A DNA stretch of 25,665 nt from contig NZ_JASPDO010000030.1 in assembly GCF_030230605.1 (NCBI RefSeq), positions 1-25,665 on the forward strand, written 5' to 3'. Made by a program: the position numbers and the translations under genes. Below the pieces are notes generated by a model. That model worked only from the letters and a program-made list of their open reading frames with translations, was not told where the DNA came from and did no database searches. Source of the stretch: Brevibacterium sp. UMB1308A (GTDB lineage: Bacteria > Actinomycetota > Actinomycetes > Actinomycetales > Brevibacteriaceae). This document shows positions 11,149 through 21,335 of the stretch, one piece after another; within the stretch, counting starts at the first letter, position 1, and each line of letters begins with the position of its first letter.

Positions 11149-11184
11149 ATGAATAACTATACATCACAGCCGAATTTTATTCAT
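11148..11184 (-). promoter_or_regulatory. argC promoter and tandem ARG-box-like operator
   Basis: On the minus strand the -10 TATAGT lies at 11161-11156 and ends 7 bases before the argC ATG, so transcription would start at or next to the start codon; the -35 is weak. Two palindromes resemble the ArgR site (TGAAT, four A/T, ATTCA). On the plus strand these are TGAATAACTATACA (11150-11163) and CGAATTTTATTCA (11171-11183, spacer one base short). Their centres are 20-21 bp apart, the phasing known for paired ARG boxes in other bacteria. ArgR bound here would cover the -10. The same interval is the upstream region of the divergent oxidoreductase gene. Confidence 0.72.
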
Positions 11185-11204
11185 GTGGGCTGGAATGGAG
11201 GAAC

Positions 11205-12176
11205 ATGTACGCGGTACAGGCACAGCGCGCAGGAGGACCAGAAGTCCTGGAGTACGTCGAAGTAGACGACCCCACCCCGGGCGAAGGCGAAGTCCTTGTC
11301 GACGTGAAAGCCACCGGCATCAACTTCATCGACACCTACCGTCGTAGCGGTGTCTACCCCATGCAGTTCCCACACATTCCGGGCACCGAAGGAGCAGGTG
11401 TGGTGAGCCAGGTGGGCGAAGGCGTCACAAGCGTCCAGGTTGGAGACCGGGTCGCGTGGCACGACGCTTTTGGTTCATATGCGCAAAAAGTTGCAGTCAA
11501 GGCAGACATGTTGGTGCCCGTGCCAGACGATATCGACTTTGACACTGCGGCTGCGATTCTTTTGCAAGGACTCACCGCGCACTATCTGGTCACGGGTTCA
11601 CACCGCATTGAACCTGGCCAGACAGCACTCGTTCACGCGGCTGCCGGAGGCGTGGGGCTGTTGCTGACCCAGCTCATTACGCACATGGGCGGAACAGTTA
11701 TTGGCACCGTGAGCACTGAAGAGAAGGCACAGCTTGCCCGCAAAGCCGGAGCCAAGCACGTATTCCTGTACGGCGAAGGTGTTGACATCGCACAGACCGT
11801 CCGTGACCTCACCGACGGTGAAGGTGTTCACGTGGTCTACGATGGCGTGGGCAAGGACACGTTCGACGCGTCCCTGGACTCGCTGCGTGTGCGCGGTTCA
11901 CTTGTTGTGTTTGGTGGCGCAAGTGGTCAGGTTCCACCATTTGACGTGCAACGCCTCAACAGCGCGGGTGGCGTCTTCTTGTCTCGTCCGTCGTTGCAGT
12001 GGTTTGTGCGCACACCTGAAGAGCTTCGCGAACGTAGCGAGGATCTTTTCACCGGGCTCAAGGAAGGCTGGTTGAAGTTCCGGGTGGGAGCAACCTTCCC
12101 ACTCGAAGAAGCCGCTGATGCTCACCGCGCATTGGAAGGGCGGAAAACCACTGGAAAAGTGGTCTTGAAGGCGTAG
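11205..12176 (+). CDS. NADPH:quinone oxidoreductase, zeta-crystallin type
   Basis: This 323-residue cytosolic enzyme belongs to the medium-chain dehydrogenase/reductase superfamily, quinone oxidoreductase branch, which reduces quinones or enals with NADPH. The N-terminal GroES-like domain (about 1-125) contains GTEGAGVVSQVG and VGDRVAW. The nucleotide-binding domain begins at about 126 with HAAAGGVG, the typical AxxGxxG loop of this branch, and carries no structural zinc cysteine cluster. The ATG fits the family N-terminus; GGAGG precedes it by only three bases, an unusually short spacing. It diverges from argC and is followed 25 bp later by a ThDP enzyme, so the two are probably one operon. 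The natural substrate is unknown. Confidence 0.92.
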   Translation: MYAVQAQRAGGPEVLEYVEVDDPTPGEGEVLVDVKATGINFIDTYRRSGVYPMQFPHIPGTEGAGVVSQVGEGVTSVQVGDRVAWHDAFGSYAQKVAVKADMLVPVPDDIDFDTAAAILLQGLTAHYLVTGSHRIEPGQTALVHAAAGGVGLLLTQLITHMGGTVIGTVSTEEKAQLARKAGAKHVFLYGEGVDIAQTVRDLTDGEGVHVVYDGVGKDTFDASLDSLRVRGSLVVFGGASGQVPPFDVQRLNSAGGVFLSRPSLQWFVRTPEELRERSEDLFTGLKEGWLKFRVGATFPLEEAADAHRALEGRKTTGKVVLKA

Positions 12177-12201
12177 AGAAAACACTCAAAGGAGAGAGTA
12201 C

Positions 12202-13812
12202 GTGAGCACACTCAGCACAGGCAGTGCAGTTCTAACGGCGATTCGTAACTACGGTGTCGACACCGTTTTCGGCATCCCAGGAACCCACAATCTGGAGTTC
12301 TACCGGTCGCTTAAGGACTTGGGAATGCGAGTAGTGACCACCCGTCACGAACAAGGCGCCGGTTACGGTTCTGACGGGTGGTCCCTCCAAACGGGACTTC
12401 CGGGGGTGGTCATTACCACCTCGGGACCGGGGCTCCTTAACGCACTGTCTGCGGCTGCCACGTCATTCTGCGAATCCCGCCCCATGCTCATCCTGGCGCC
12501 CGGGCCCGAGCAGGGGGCGGAGTTCGCGGACAAGGGCACGTTGCACGAAACCAAGGACCAGTTCAGCGCCGCAGCCGCGATCGTCGAAACCGCGGTGAGG
12601 GCGACCAGCGCAAGCGAAGCGGTGGAGGCGGTTCACGCGGCGTTTGAGCGCTTTGCCACGGCTCGTCCGCGCCCCACGTACATTGAGGTGCCGCTCGATG
12701 TTTTGGAACAGCAGGTCGAGGCGGACTCGCTTGACCTTGAGGCGCGCACGTACCAGCGTCCCGGGTGCACGGATGAAGCCCTGTTAGAGCAGGCGCGTGC
12801 GGCTTTGCGCGGTGCGTCGCGCCCCGTGATTGTGGCCGGTGGCGGGTCCCGAGGTGCTGCAGAGGAACTGCGCGAATTGGTCGACACGCTGGGCGCACCG
12901 ATCGTGACCACGCTCAACGCAAAGGGTGTTGTGGATGAGCACCACCCGCTGTCCTTGGGTGCGAACCTGCGGTTTACTGAAGTACGCGAGTACGCGCGCA
13001 CGGCCGATGTTCTGCTGGTTGTGGGTTCGAAGCTCGGTGAAGCGGAGCTGTGGGTCGAACGCCTGGAGGCCACGGGGACCGTGGTGCGCATTGATCTTGC
13101 GGAAGGGCAGGTCAACAAGAATCTCACGGCTGACATTGGCCTTGTAGGTGACGCGAAGGCCACGTTGCGTGCGCTTCTTGACGGCCTTGACGTTGCGAGC
13201 CAGGCAGGTGATTTCCGGGCAGGTGTCGCACGGGCCTTGGAGGCTGCACGCGCTGAAGGTCTGGAGACGTCGCGGGAAAGCACGCTGATCGCCGAAGACA
13301 TTGTTGCTGCGCTTCCGCACGACGCGATAGTGTCCACGGACTCGTCTCAGATCTGTTATTTGGGTCTGCTCAACGCGATCAAAGTGTCGACCCCTAACTC
13401 GACTCCGTATATGGCCACATATGCGACTCTGGGTTATGGCCTGCCTGCTGCCCTGGGAGCGCGGATCGGTGCACCGGACCGGCCCACGTTCGCAGTTGTG
13501 GGTGACGGGGCGCTCATGTTCAGTCTGCAAGAACTCATCACGGTGGTGGAACAGGGCGAAGACCTCACCGTGATCGTGGTGGACAACGGGGGTTACGGAG
13601 AAATCCGTGCCAACGAAATCTCTGCCGGCATTGATCCTGTCGGTGTGGAACTCACCCAGCCGGATTGGCCACTCATGGCCGCGGCCAGCGGAGGGCACGG
13701 CGTGAGGGTGGACGACCTCGGGCAGCTGAAAGACGCGGTGGCCAATGCGGTAGAAGCTGGCGGTCTGCAGCTCATCCACATTGACGCGAAGCGTTACACC
13801 ACGGCCGGTTAA
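12202..13812 (+). CDS. Thiamine-diphosphate-dependent decarboxylase/acetolactate synthase-like enzyme
   Basis: The protein has 536 residues in the three-domain layout of the pyruvate oxidase/acetolactate synthase family: ThDP PYR domain (about 1-165), central domain (about 185-320) and ThDP PP domain (about 345-530). The catalytic glutamate is E50 in TRHEQGAG. The ThDP/magnesium motif runs from GDG (434-436) to N462. The segments FGIPGTHNLEFYR and GTLHETKDQ remind me more of the 5-guanidino-2-oxopentanoate (2-ketoarginine) decarboxylase branch than of anabolic acetolactate synthase, and there is no ilvN-like small subunit beside it. That substrate is a hypothesis, suggested partly by the adjacent arginine genes. 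The start is GTG after AAGGAGAG. Its TAA overlaps the aarF stop on the other strand. Confidence 0.88.
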   Translation: MSTLSTGSAVLTAIRNYGVDTVFGIPGTHNLEFYRSLKDLGMRVVTTRHEQGAGYGSDGWSLQTGLPGVVITTSGPGLLNALSAAATSFCESRPMLILAPGPEQGAEFADKGTLHETKDQFSAAAAIVETAVRATSASEAVEAVHAAFERFATARPRPTYIEVPLDVLEQQVEADSLDLEARTYQRPGCTDEALLEQARAALRGASRPVIVAGGGSRGAAEELRELVDTLGAPIVTTLNAKGVVDEHHPLSLGANLRFTEVREYARTADVLLVVGSKLGEAELWVERLEATGTVVRIDLAEGQVNKNLTADIGLVGDAKATLRALLDGLDVASQAGDFRAGVARALEAARAEGLETSRESTLIAEDIVAALPHDAIVSTDSSQICYLGLLNAIKVSTPNSTPYMATYATLGYGLPAALGARIGAPDRPTFAVVGDGALMFSLQELITVVEQGEDLTVIVVDNGGYGEIRANEISAGIDPVGVELTQPDWPLMAAASGGHGVRVDDLGQLKDAVANAVEAGGLQLIHIDAKRYTTAG

Positions 13813-15791
13813 GTGTCTGGTTCGTGGCGCAGGGACGGCGCCAGGACCAGCGCACCCAGCACGCATCCGGTGAGCAGAACCCAGGCACCAAAGTAGGTGA
13901 ACAGTTTGAGTTCTGGGGTCAGGGGTGGGCCAAAGTCGGCGCTCATCATGACCACACCACCCAAGATCAGTGCGGTGGCGAGCACGGTTTGGACGCCTTT
14001 GTCGACGACGTTGCGGACCAGAGCCTTGATCGCGCTGAGATCAACGCCCGAGGTGCCGATGTCTAAGCTGCCGTCTTCCAGGTGACGTACCACGCGGGAG
14101 ACCTGCGCGGGCAGGTCAAGGGCCAGGGATGACGTGGTCAGGGCGTAGAGCTCAGAGTCTTTGCGCACGGTTTCCAGGGACAGGGATTCGCGCAGGATTC
14201 CGCTGGCCTTGGTCCGTGCGAGGTCCAGCATGTTGATGTCGGGGTCGATGTAAGCGATGCTGCTTTCGAGCGTTGCCAGGGCGCGCAGGGCCTGAGCGAT
14301 GGATCCGGGCAGTGAGAAGCCACCCCGGAGGAAGAATTCGAGCATTTCGTCGATCGCGGAGCTCACGGAGCCGTTGCCCGACAGGGACATGAGGATCTCG
14401 CCGATGTCACGTTGCAGCACACGTACGTCTACGCCTGATGGGGTGCCCAGCATGTCGAGGACTGCGTGGGTGGCGGCACGGGAGTTTTGTGAGTCGAATG
14501 CCATGAGGAGCACTGCGATGTCTTGGCGATCGCGCCGGTCGATGCGTCCCACTGCCCCGAAGTCGACGAGTCCACCGCGACCGGACGGTTCGATGATGAT
14601 GTTTCCCGGGTGAAGATCGGAGTGGAACACACCGTCGACCAGCACCTGGCGCGCGATCATCGTGAACAGTTCTTCAGCAAGTTCGTACCGGGCAATCGTG
14701 GACAGGTTGTCAACGATGGGGCCGGCTTTTGACAGGACCTTGCCGTGGACATGTTCCATGACAATGACGTTGGGGCCAGAGAGCTCTTCGAACACGCGTG
14801 GGATTCTCATGAGTGTGCTGCCAGACTCCAGTGCGGATTCCCGGAGGAGCTTCATGTTGCCGACTTCGCCACGGTAGTCCAGTTCGTCGTTGAGCGCGTC
14901 GACGAAGTTTTCCGCTAAGCGCACGATGCCCATTTTGCGGGCCCACCCGGCCATCCGTTCAATCTGGGTAGCCAGGGTCACGACGATATCGGAGTCGGCC
15001 TTGACCTGAGCGCGAATTTTGGGGCGCTGGACCTTAACAACGACCTCGGTCCCGTCATGCATAACAGCCCGGTGGACCTGCGCAACGGACGCGGCCGCAA
15101 GCGGGGTGCGGTCGAAACTCGCAAAAACCTCATCGACGTTTCTCCCCCACTCTTCTTCCAGATCCGATTCCACTTCAGCGAAGTCGACGGCGGGCACGTC
15201 CGACTGGAGCTTGGAGAATTCTTCGACGAACACAGTGGGGACGGCGTCGGCGCGGGTAGCGATGAACTGCCCCAGTTTCACGAACGTCACCCCGGCGGCA
15301 GCAAAGGCCTCGGCTGTGGTTTTTGCGATCTCACGCATGTTGAGACGGAAGTTCGGAACGCGGGGACGCAGATACCTCACGAGCCCAAACCGAATGAGAA
15401 TGCGTTGAATCTCCGTGAGCCTGCGCATGCGCCGGTATCGCACGGGAATGCGGGTGAGCGAGCGCACCACGTTGGTCAGGGAGCCGGACGGGATGATGAT
15501 TTCGATGCCCAGCAACAGCGTGATTTGGATGACCACGAACCAGCCGAAAAGCAGCAGGAACACCATGATCGCGGCGAAGCCCATTTCGGGGCCGGGGAAA
15601 CTGCCGTGATCGTAAATCTTCAGGATCTCGAACGCTTGGAGCGTGATAGGCCACAGGCTCATGCCCATCACCAAGGACACGATTGTGTTGCGAAGTGCGC
15701 CGGTTCCCACGGACACGACGCGACGGACCAGGACACCCACGACTACTGCATTGAGTAGTCCCAGGAGTATGGTCCACACAATCGTTTGCAT
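13809..15791 (-). CDS. AarF/UbiB/ABC1-family kinase-like protein
   Basis: This is a 660-residue atypical kinase of the ABC1/ADCK/UbiB group, which supports quinone or lipid metabolism; the chemistry is unsettled. Membrane segments appear at the N-terminus (about 1-24, 36-55 and 72-99) and the C-terminus (two helices, about 605-650). Family motifs are complete: KLGQ (172-175), the alanine-rich loop AAASVAQVHRA (232-242) in place of a glycine loop, lysine K253 in VVKVQRP, DLHPGN (392-397) and DFG (410-412). A purine-rich site (GGGGGAAGGA) precedes the ATG. It follows the SDR gene by 30 bp and is probably the last gene of the pheST transcript. Its stop overlaps that of the convergent ThDP enzyme gene. 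Confidence 0.93.
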   Translation of the reverse strand: MQTIVWTILLGLLNAVVVGVLVRRVVSVGTGALRNTIVSLVMGMSLWPITLQAFEILKIYDHGSFPGPEMGFAAIMVFLLLFGWFVVIQITLLLGIEIIIPSGSLTNVVRSLTRIPVRYRRMRRLTEIQRILIRFGLVRYLRPRVPNFRLNMREIAKTTAEAFAAAGVTFVKLGQFIATRADAVPTVFVEEFSKLQSDVPAVDFAEVESDLEEEWGRNVDEVFASFDRTPLAAASVAQVHRAVMHDGTEVVVKVQRPKIRAQVKADSDIVVTLATQIERMAGWARKMGIVRLAENFVDALNDELDYRGEVGNMKLLRESALESGSTLMRIPRVFEELSGPNVIVMEHVHGKVLSKAGPIVDNLSTIARYELAEELFTMIARQVLVDGVFHSDLHPGNIIIEPSGRGGLVDFGAVGRIDRRDRQDIAVLLMAFDSQNSRAATHAVLDMLGTPSGVDVRVLQRDIGEILMSLSGNGSVSSAIDEMLEFFLRGGFSLPGSIAQALRALATLESSIAYIDPDINMLDLARTKASGILRESLSLETVRKDSELYALTTSSLALDLPAQVSRVVRHLEDGSLDIGTSGVDLSAIKALVRNVVDKGVQTVLATALILGGVVMMSADFGPPLTPELKLFTYFGAWVLLTGCVLGALVLAPSLRHEPDT

Positions 15792-15821
15792 GAGAATCCT
15801 TCCCCCTTTATAAGTCTCGCT

Positions 15822-16631
15822 TTACAAGGTGAGACGTAGGCGCCGGTGGTCCTCGGTGAGGCTCATGGCTTTGAGCGATTCCACGGTGTCGTGACCGGCG
15901 CGGGCGAACCGGCCCGAGAACGCGTCGAGTTCCCCTGATGCGAAGCCCAGTGCCAGGTCAATGACGTCTTGTGGTTTGGTCCAGTCGTCATCGCCTCGCC
16001 AGTCGTGGACTGGCATGGAGGTGGTCATATCGGATCGGATGACACCTGGGGCGAGTTCGAAGATCCGCAGACCCTTGTCATACCCGTAGTGGTGGACGGA
16101 GTCTGCAAGCCTAAACAGCGCGACCTTAGACGCCGAATATGCCGCATACTGCGGTGTTCCGTGCGAGCCTGAGCCGGAGTTGATGTCGATGATGCGGGCG
16201 GGCTTGTGCGCTTCTGCCTTGCTCAGCAGGTACGGCGCAAACGCGCGAATCATGTAGAACGGCCCCAGCACATTGGTGGTGATGGTGCGCTCCAGCTGTT
16301 CCGGCGGAACGTCCCACACGGGGCCCTCGGGGGCTTCGATGACACCGGCGTTGTTAATAAGAACGCCGAGGTCGTCCCCGGTTTCCGTTTCAATCTCACG
16401 GACCCGGGTGAAAAGGGCGTCGATTGCTGTGGGGTCGGTGACGTCGACGCCTTCCCCGTGGATGCGGTCGCCGTGCTCTATGCCCAGTTCTTGGGCCAGT
16501 TCCGAGGCGTGCGCGCTGGCTTTCGAGGCGTCTGTTGCTGTGAAGATGACGCGGTAGCCGGCGGTGAGGAATCCGCGGACCAGGTGGTTTCCGATTCCGC
16601 GGGTTCCTCCCGTGATGAGCGCGATCGTCAT
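15822..16631 (-). CDS. Short-chain dehydrogenase/reductase
   Basis: This is a 269-residue classical SDR with a single Rossmann fold: cofactor loop TGGTRGIG (7-14), NNAG (93-96), a serine-rich catalytic strand (NSGSGS, 151-156) and the catalytic pair Y165 and K169 in YSASK. The residues after the second strand (TATDAS) do not clearly tell NAD from NADP. The substrate is unknown. The ATG overlaps the pheT stop as ATGA, so it is translationally coupled to the phenylalanyl-tRNA synthetase genes, with no obvious functional link to them. aarF follows 30 bp downstream. Confidence 0.92.
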   Translation of the reverse strand: MTIALITGGTRGIGNHLVRGFLTAGYRVIFTATDASKASAHASELAQELGIEHGDRIHGEGVDVTDPTAIDALFTRVREIETETGDDLGVLINNAGVIEAPEGPVWDVPPEQLERTITTNVLGPFYMIRAFAPYLLSKAEAHKPARIIDINSGSGSHGTPQYAAYSASKVALFRLADSVHHYGYDKGLRIFELAPGVIRSDMTTSMPVHDWRGDDDWTKPQDVIDLALGFASGELDAFSGRFARAGHDTVESLKAMSLTEDHRRLRLTL

Positions 16632-19185
16632 GAGCGCACCTCAACGCCGAACTTGGCGTGGGCGTTGTCGGTGGCTTTCACACGCAGAGCAGAGGCTTCG
16701 TCTGCGGTGAGCGTGCGGTCGGCGGCGCGGAAGGTCATGCGGAATGCGATTGACTTCTTGCCTTCGCCCACTTGGTCGCCGGTGTACAGGTCGAAGATGT
16801 CCAGGTCTTCGAGTTCTGGCCCGGCACCTTCGCGTAGAGCACGTGCAAGGTCTGCTGCAGGGACTGATTCGTCCACGATGAGTGCAACGTCTTGGCGTGA
16901 AACTGGGTAGGTGGACAGGGCACCGTCCCACGCGCGTTCCAGCGAGTGCGCAAAGAGCACGTCGAGGTCCACTTCGAAGGCGCACGTGCGGGCGGGCAGC
17001 CCCAGGTTTTCAATCGCCTTGGGGTGGAGTTCACCCGCGTGACCCACCACGGTGTCGCCCAGTGTGAACTCTGCGCAACGGCCTGGGTGGAATGGCGCTT
17101 TCTTGGAGGCGCGCACGTCCAGGGTCAGGCCCAGGACTCCTGCGATGCGGTGGACGAGGTCGATTGCGTCGGTGGCTTCGACGTTACGGCCCTTACCCCA
17201 CACGCCCAGGCGCTCGATCTTGCCGGTCATGACAGCCGCTGCGTGAAGTGGCTGCGGTGGAACGGCTGAACGCAGGGTCGCGAGTTCCTCCTCGGTTGGG
17301 TGGTAACCGGGTGCGAACGTGCCGGTTGCGGTGGCCTGCGCCTCTGGTTGCGTGACCAGACCCGTTTCAAAAACGAAAACGTCTTTGAAACCGCGTCCCA
17401 GGTTCTTGTTGACCGCGTCCGGCAGGGTCGCGAGCAGGTGGGAGCGCAGAAGTGGCTGGTCATCGGCCATAGGGTTGGCCAGGCGCACCATTGTGCGACG
17501 TGGGTCGTCTGCTTCGAGGAGCAGCGCGTCGCTACGGGTATCTGCTGTGAACGGGTAAGTGAGAACTTCGGTCAGTCCCACGTGAGCCAGCAGGTTCGAA
17601 ACCGTGCGCAGAGCCTTTTGGCGGTGTGTCAGGCCCGATCCGCCCGGCGCCTGGGGCGCTACGGAAGGAATCTGGTCGTAGCCGTTGACGCGCGCAATTT
17701 CTTCGATGAGGTCCTCGGGCCCCGTGAGGTCCGGGCGCCAGCTGGGCACTGTCACGGCCAGGGTCGATTGCCCATCAACCGCGTGGTCGACCTTGCATCC
17801 CACTGCGGTGAGAGCGTTCTCTACCTGCTCACTCGTGTAGTCCACACCCACGCGCTTGGCGGCAGCGTCGGCGAGGAGTGGGATCACGGTAGGTTCCGGG
17901 ACAGATCCGACGACAGTCACCTCGGGCGCAATGGTGCCCCCGGCAAGTTCGTGGATCAGCTGTGCGCAACGCATGGCGGCTGCCGGTCCCAGGTGTGGGT
18001 CGACTCCGCGTTCGAAGCGGCGGGCGGCTTCGCTGGGCAGTTTGTGGCGGCGCGCAGTGCGTGCGATCGTCACCTTGTCGAAGTGGGCGGCTTCAATGAT
18101 GACCGAGGTGGTTGTTTCGCTGACCTCGGTGGCTTCTCCGCCCATAACGCCGGCCAGTCCGATGACGCGCTGTCCGTAATGGGCTTCGTTGAAGTCCTGT
18201 TCAGGGTCCCCGGCGGGGGTTCCGGCGTAGTTGTCGGTGATGAGCAGGTCTTCCGGGTGGAGTTTGCGCTCAACGTCGTCCAGGGTGGTGAGTTTCTCCC
18301 CGGCACGAGCGCGACGCACCGTGATTTTGGAGCCGAGCTTGTCTGCGTCGTACGCATGGAGGGGCTGGCCCAGTTCCAACATGACGTAGTTAGTGATGTC
18401 GACGACCAGGGACAGTGGTCGCATGCCGGCTTCCAGGAGGCGCTTTTGCATCCAGTACGGGCTTGAACCCTGTGCATCGATTCCGTCCACGCGCATGGCG
18501 GTGAAACGTGAACAACCGTGCTGGCCGTGGATGGGCGCGGTGTCCTCGAGGTCCACCCGGTAGCCGTCCAGTGACGGTTCGGGGACGTCGATGTTGGCGG
18601 GGTCGTTGAAGGTTTGGTTCTTCAGCAGCGCGTATTCGCGTGCGATGCCGCGCATGGACAGTTGGTAGCCACGGTCGGGAGTGACGTTGACGTCGAGTGT
18701 GGTGTGGTCAAGGCCCAGGAGTTTGATTGCGTCGTCACCGGGTTCACCGGTCAACCCCAAGTCTTTGAGCACGATGATGCCGTCGTGGTCTTCACCCAGG
18801 CCCAACTCACGAAGCGAGCAGATCATGCCGTCAGAGACGTGGCCGTAGGTTTTGCGGGCAGAGATTTCGAAGTTGCCAGGGAGCACTGCGCCGGGTAGGC
18901 ACGCGACTACCAGGTCACCTTCGACAAAGTTGTGGGCACCGCACACGATTCCGCGGGGTTCGTCTTCGCCTACGTCAACGCTGCACCAGTTGATGGTTTT
19001 ACCGTTGGAGTGCTTTTCCTTTTCCAACGAAAGGACGCGAGCAACGACTAGCGGGCCGGTCACCTCGGGACCAAAGAAGTCCTCTTCTTCCAGACCGATT
19101 GACGCGAACTGCGCGGCCAGTTCATGAGCGTCCGGTGACGCGGAAAGGTCAACGTAGTCAGATAGCCATTCCAGTGATACGCGCA

Positions 19186-19186
<1 letters not shown>
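16628..19186 (-). CDS. pheT: Phenylalanyl-tRNA synthetase beta subunit
   Basis: This is the beta chain of the heterotetrameric synthetase that charges tRNA-Phe; it carries editing of mischarged tyrosine and tRNA binding. It has 852 residues, normal for bacteria. Domains in order are the EMAP-like tRNA-binding domain (about 40-155), the B3/B4 editing domain (about 215-395), the B5 domain (about 435-510, with VGVDYTSEQVENALTAVGC), a catalytic-like core, and the C-terminal FDX-ACB anticodon-binding domain (about 757-852, beginning STYPVSRQDVAL). Its ATG overlaps the pheS stop in TAATG, which fits equal production of the two subunits. Confidence 0.97.
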
Positions 19187-20274
<1,088 letters not shown>

Positions 20275-20297
20275 CTAACGCCATCTTAACGCCCAGG

Positions 20298-21245
20298 CTA
20301 GGTGTAGTTGTGGTTACGGGCCGATTCGTACAGGCAGACGGCGGCCGCGGTGGCGAGGTTGAGGCTTTCGGCCTGGCCGTAGAGCGGGATTGCGACGGCC
20401 GAGTCTGCTTGTTTGCGGTCTTTTTCCGGTAGCCCCCAGGCTTCGTTGCCGAATACCCAGGCGGTGGGTTGTGACAGGTCGAGGCCGGTGTCCCAGGGGA
20501 CGTGGAGGTCGTGTGCCGGTGGGTGGGCGTCTGCTGCCAACACTTGGAGTCCGCGGGCGCGGGCGAGTTCGACCACCTCGGGAAGCCCCACGCCGGTCAC
20601 CACGGGAAGGTGGAACAGGGAGCCGGCGGTGGCGCGCACGGTCTTGGGATTATACACGTCGACGGAAGAGTTGGTGAAGATGACGGCGTCAGCGCCAGCG
20701 GCGTCAGCCACGCGGAGGACGGTGCCAGCGTTGCCGGGGTCGCGCACTTGGGACAGGACCACGACGAGTTGGGAGTCTTTCGTGATGGCCTGTGGGAGTT
20801 CGGTGTCGATGTGTTCGACGATGGCGACGATGTCCTGGGAGGTGACGGTGTCGGTGAGTTCTGCAAGGGCCGCCGAGGTGGCTTCCCGGATGGGGATGTT
20901 GGCGGCCTTGGCGTGTTCGAGGATGTCAGGGTGGCGTTCTGCCGCTTCCGAGGTGGCCCACACGTCAAGGATGGCACCGGTTGGGCGGGTGCGGGTCTGG
21001 CCGTCTTCTACGCCAACGGTTGCGCGGTGGGGTTTGTTGGTGGCTTGGTGGATGAGTGCTTCGCGGACAGCTTGAGGACCTTCGACGATGAAGCGGCCCA
21101 TTTTGGTGCGCCACGAGCGTTTGGTGAGTTTCGCGGCTTCGCGTAGTCGCTTGGATTGCGGCGTGAGTGGCGGGCCGGTGAGTGCGGTGGCGTGGGGGTG
21201 GGCGGCAGCTGGGCGGCCGTTGTGGGGGTGGGCGGCGTCTGACAT
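20298..21245 (-). CDS. TrmH/SpoU-family RNA 2'-O-methyltransferase
   Basis: This enzyme methylates a ribose 2'-hydroxyl in RNA with S-adenosylmethionine, probably in 23S rRNA; the gene at this position in mycobacteria is called tsnR. The protein has 315 residues: an N-terminal L30e-like substrate-binding part (about 30-135) and a C-terminal SPOUT trefoil-knot domain with the three family motifs SQVRDPGNAGTVLR, VFGNEAWGLP and SLNLATAAAVCLYE. The ATG at 21245 was preferred over a GTG three codons earlier because TAGAGT, a good -10, ends 7 bases before it, which suggests a leaderless message. Placement between rplT and pheS is standard in actinobacteria. Confidence 0.92.
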   Translation of the reverse strand: MSDAAHPHNGRPAAAHPHATALTGPPLTPQSKRLREAAKLTKRSWRTKMGRFIVEGPQAVREALIHQATNKPHRATVGVEDGQTRTRPTGAILDVWATSEAAERHPDILEHAKAANIPIREATSAALAELTDTVTSQDIVAIVEHIDTELPQAITKDSQLVVVLSQVRDPGNAGTVLRVADAAGADAVIFTNSSVDVYNPKTVRATAGSLFHLPVVTGVGLPEVVELARARGLQVLAADAHPPAHDLHVPWDTGLDLSQPTAWVFGNEAWGLPEKDRKQADSAVAIPLYGQAESLNLATAAAVCLYESARNHNYT

Positions 21246-21252
21246 GTTCTTC

Positions 21253-21258
21253 ACTCTA
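21253..21258 (-). promoter_or_regulatory. Putative -10 box for a leaderless rRNA methyltransferase mRNA
   Basis: TAGAGT on the minus strand is followed by 7 bases and then the ATG. The strong terminator just upstream would require a new promoter in the 36 bp before this gene. A recognisable -35 is missing; the T-run of the terminator falls where it would be. Confidence 0.4.
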
Positions 21259-21281
21259 TTTGATGAGAGGTGTGGATAAAA

Positions 21282-21318
21282 AGAAATCGGAGCGGACGTG
21301 GTGTCCGCTCCGATTTCT
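21282..21318 (-). terminator. Intrinsic terminator of the infC-rpmI-rplT operon
   Basis: A perfect 16-bp inverted repeat (21282-21297 with 21303-21318) encloses a 5-base loop. On the minus strand the second arm runs into a T-rich tract (CTTTTTATCC), the form of a Rho-independent terminator. It lies just after the rplT stop. Confidence 0.92.
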
Positions 21319-21335
21319 CTTTGGTTTGTCAGCGC

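Noticed and set aside
12784..13866. 360-codon open frame on the minus strand
   Set aside because: It is antisense to the ThDP enzyme, whose catalytic motifs are intact; the shadow frame has no recognisable domain.
17300..18466. Long open frame of 388 codons on the plus strand
   Set aside because: It is antisense to pheT, with no family resemblance and a composition expected of a shadow frame in GC-rich DNA.
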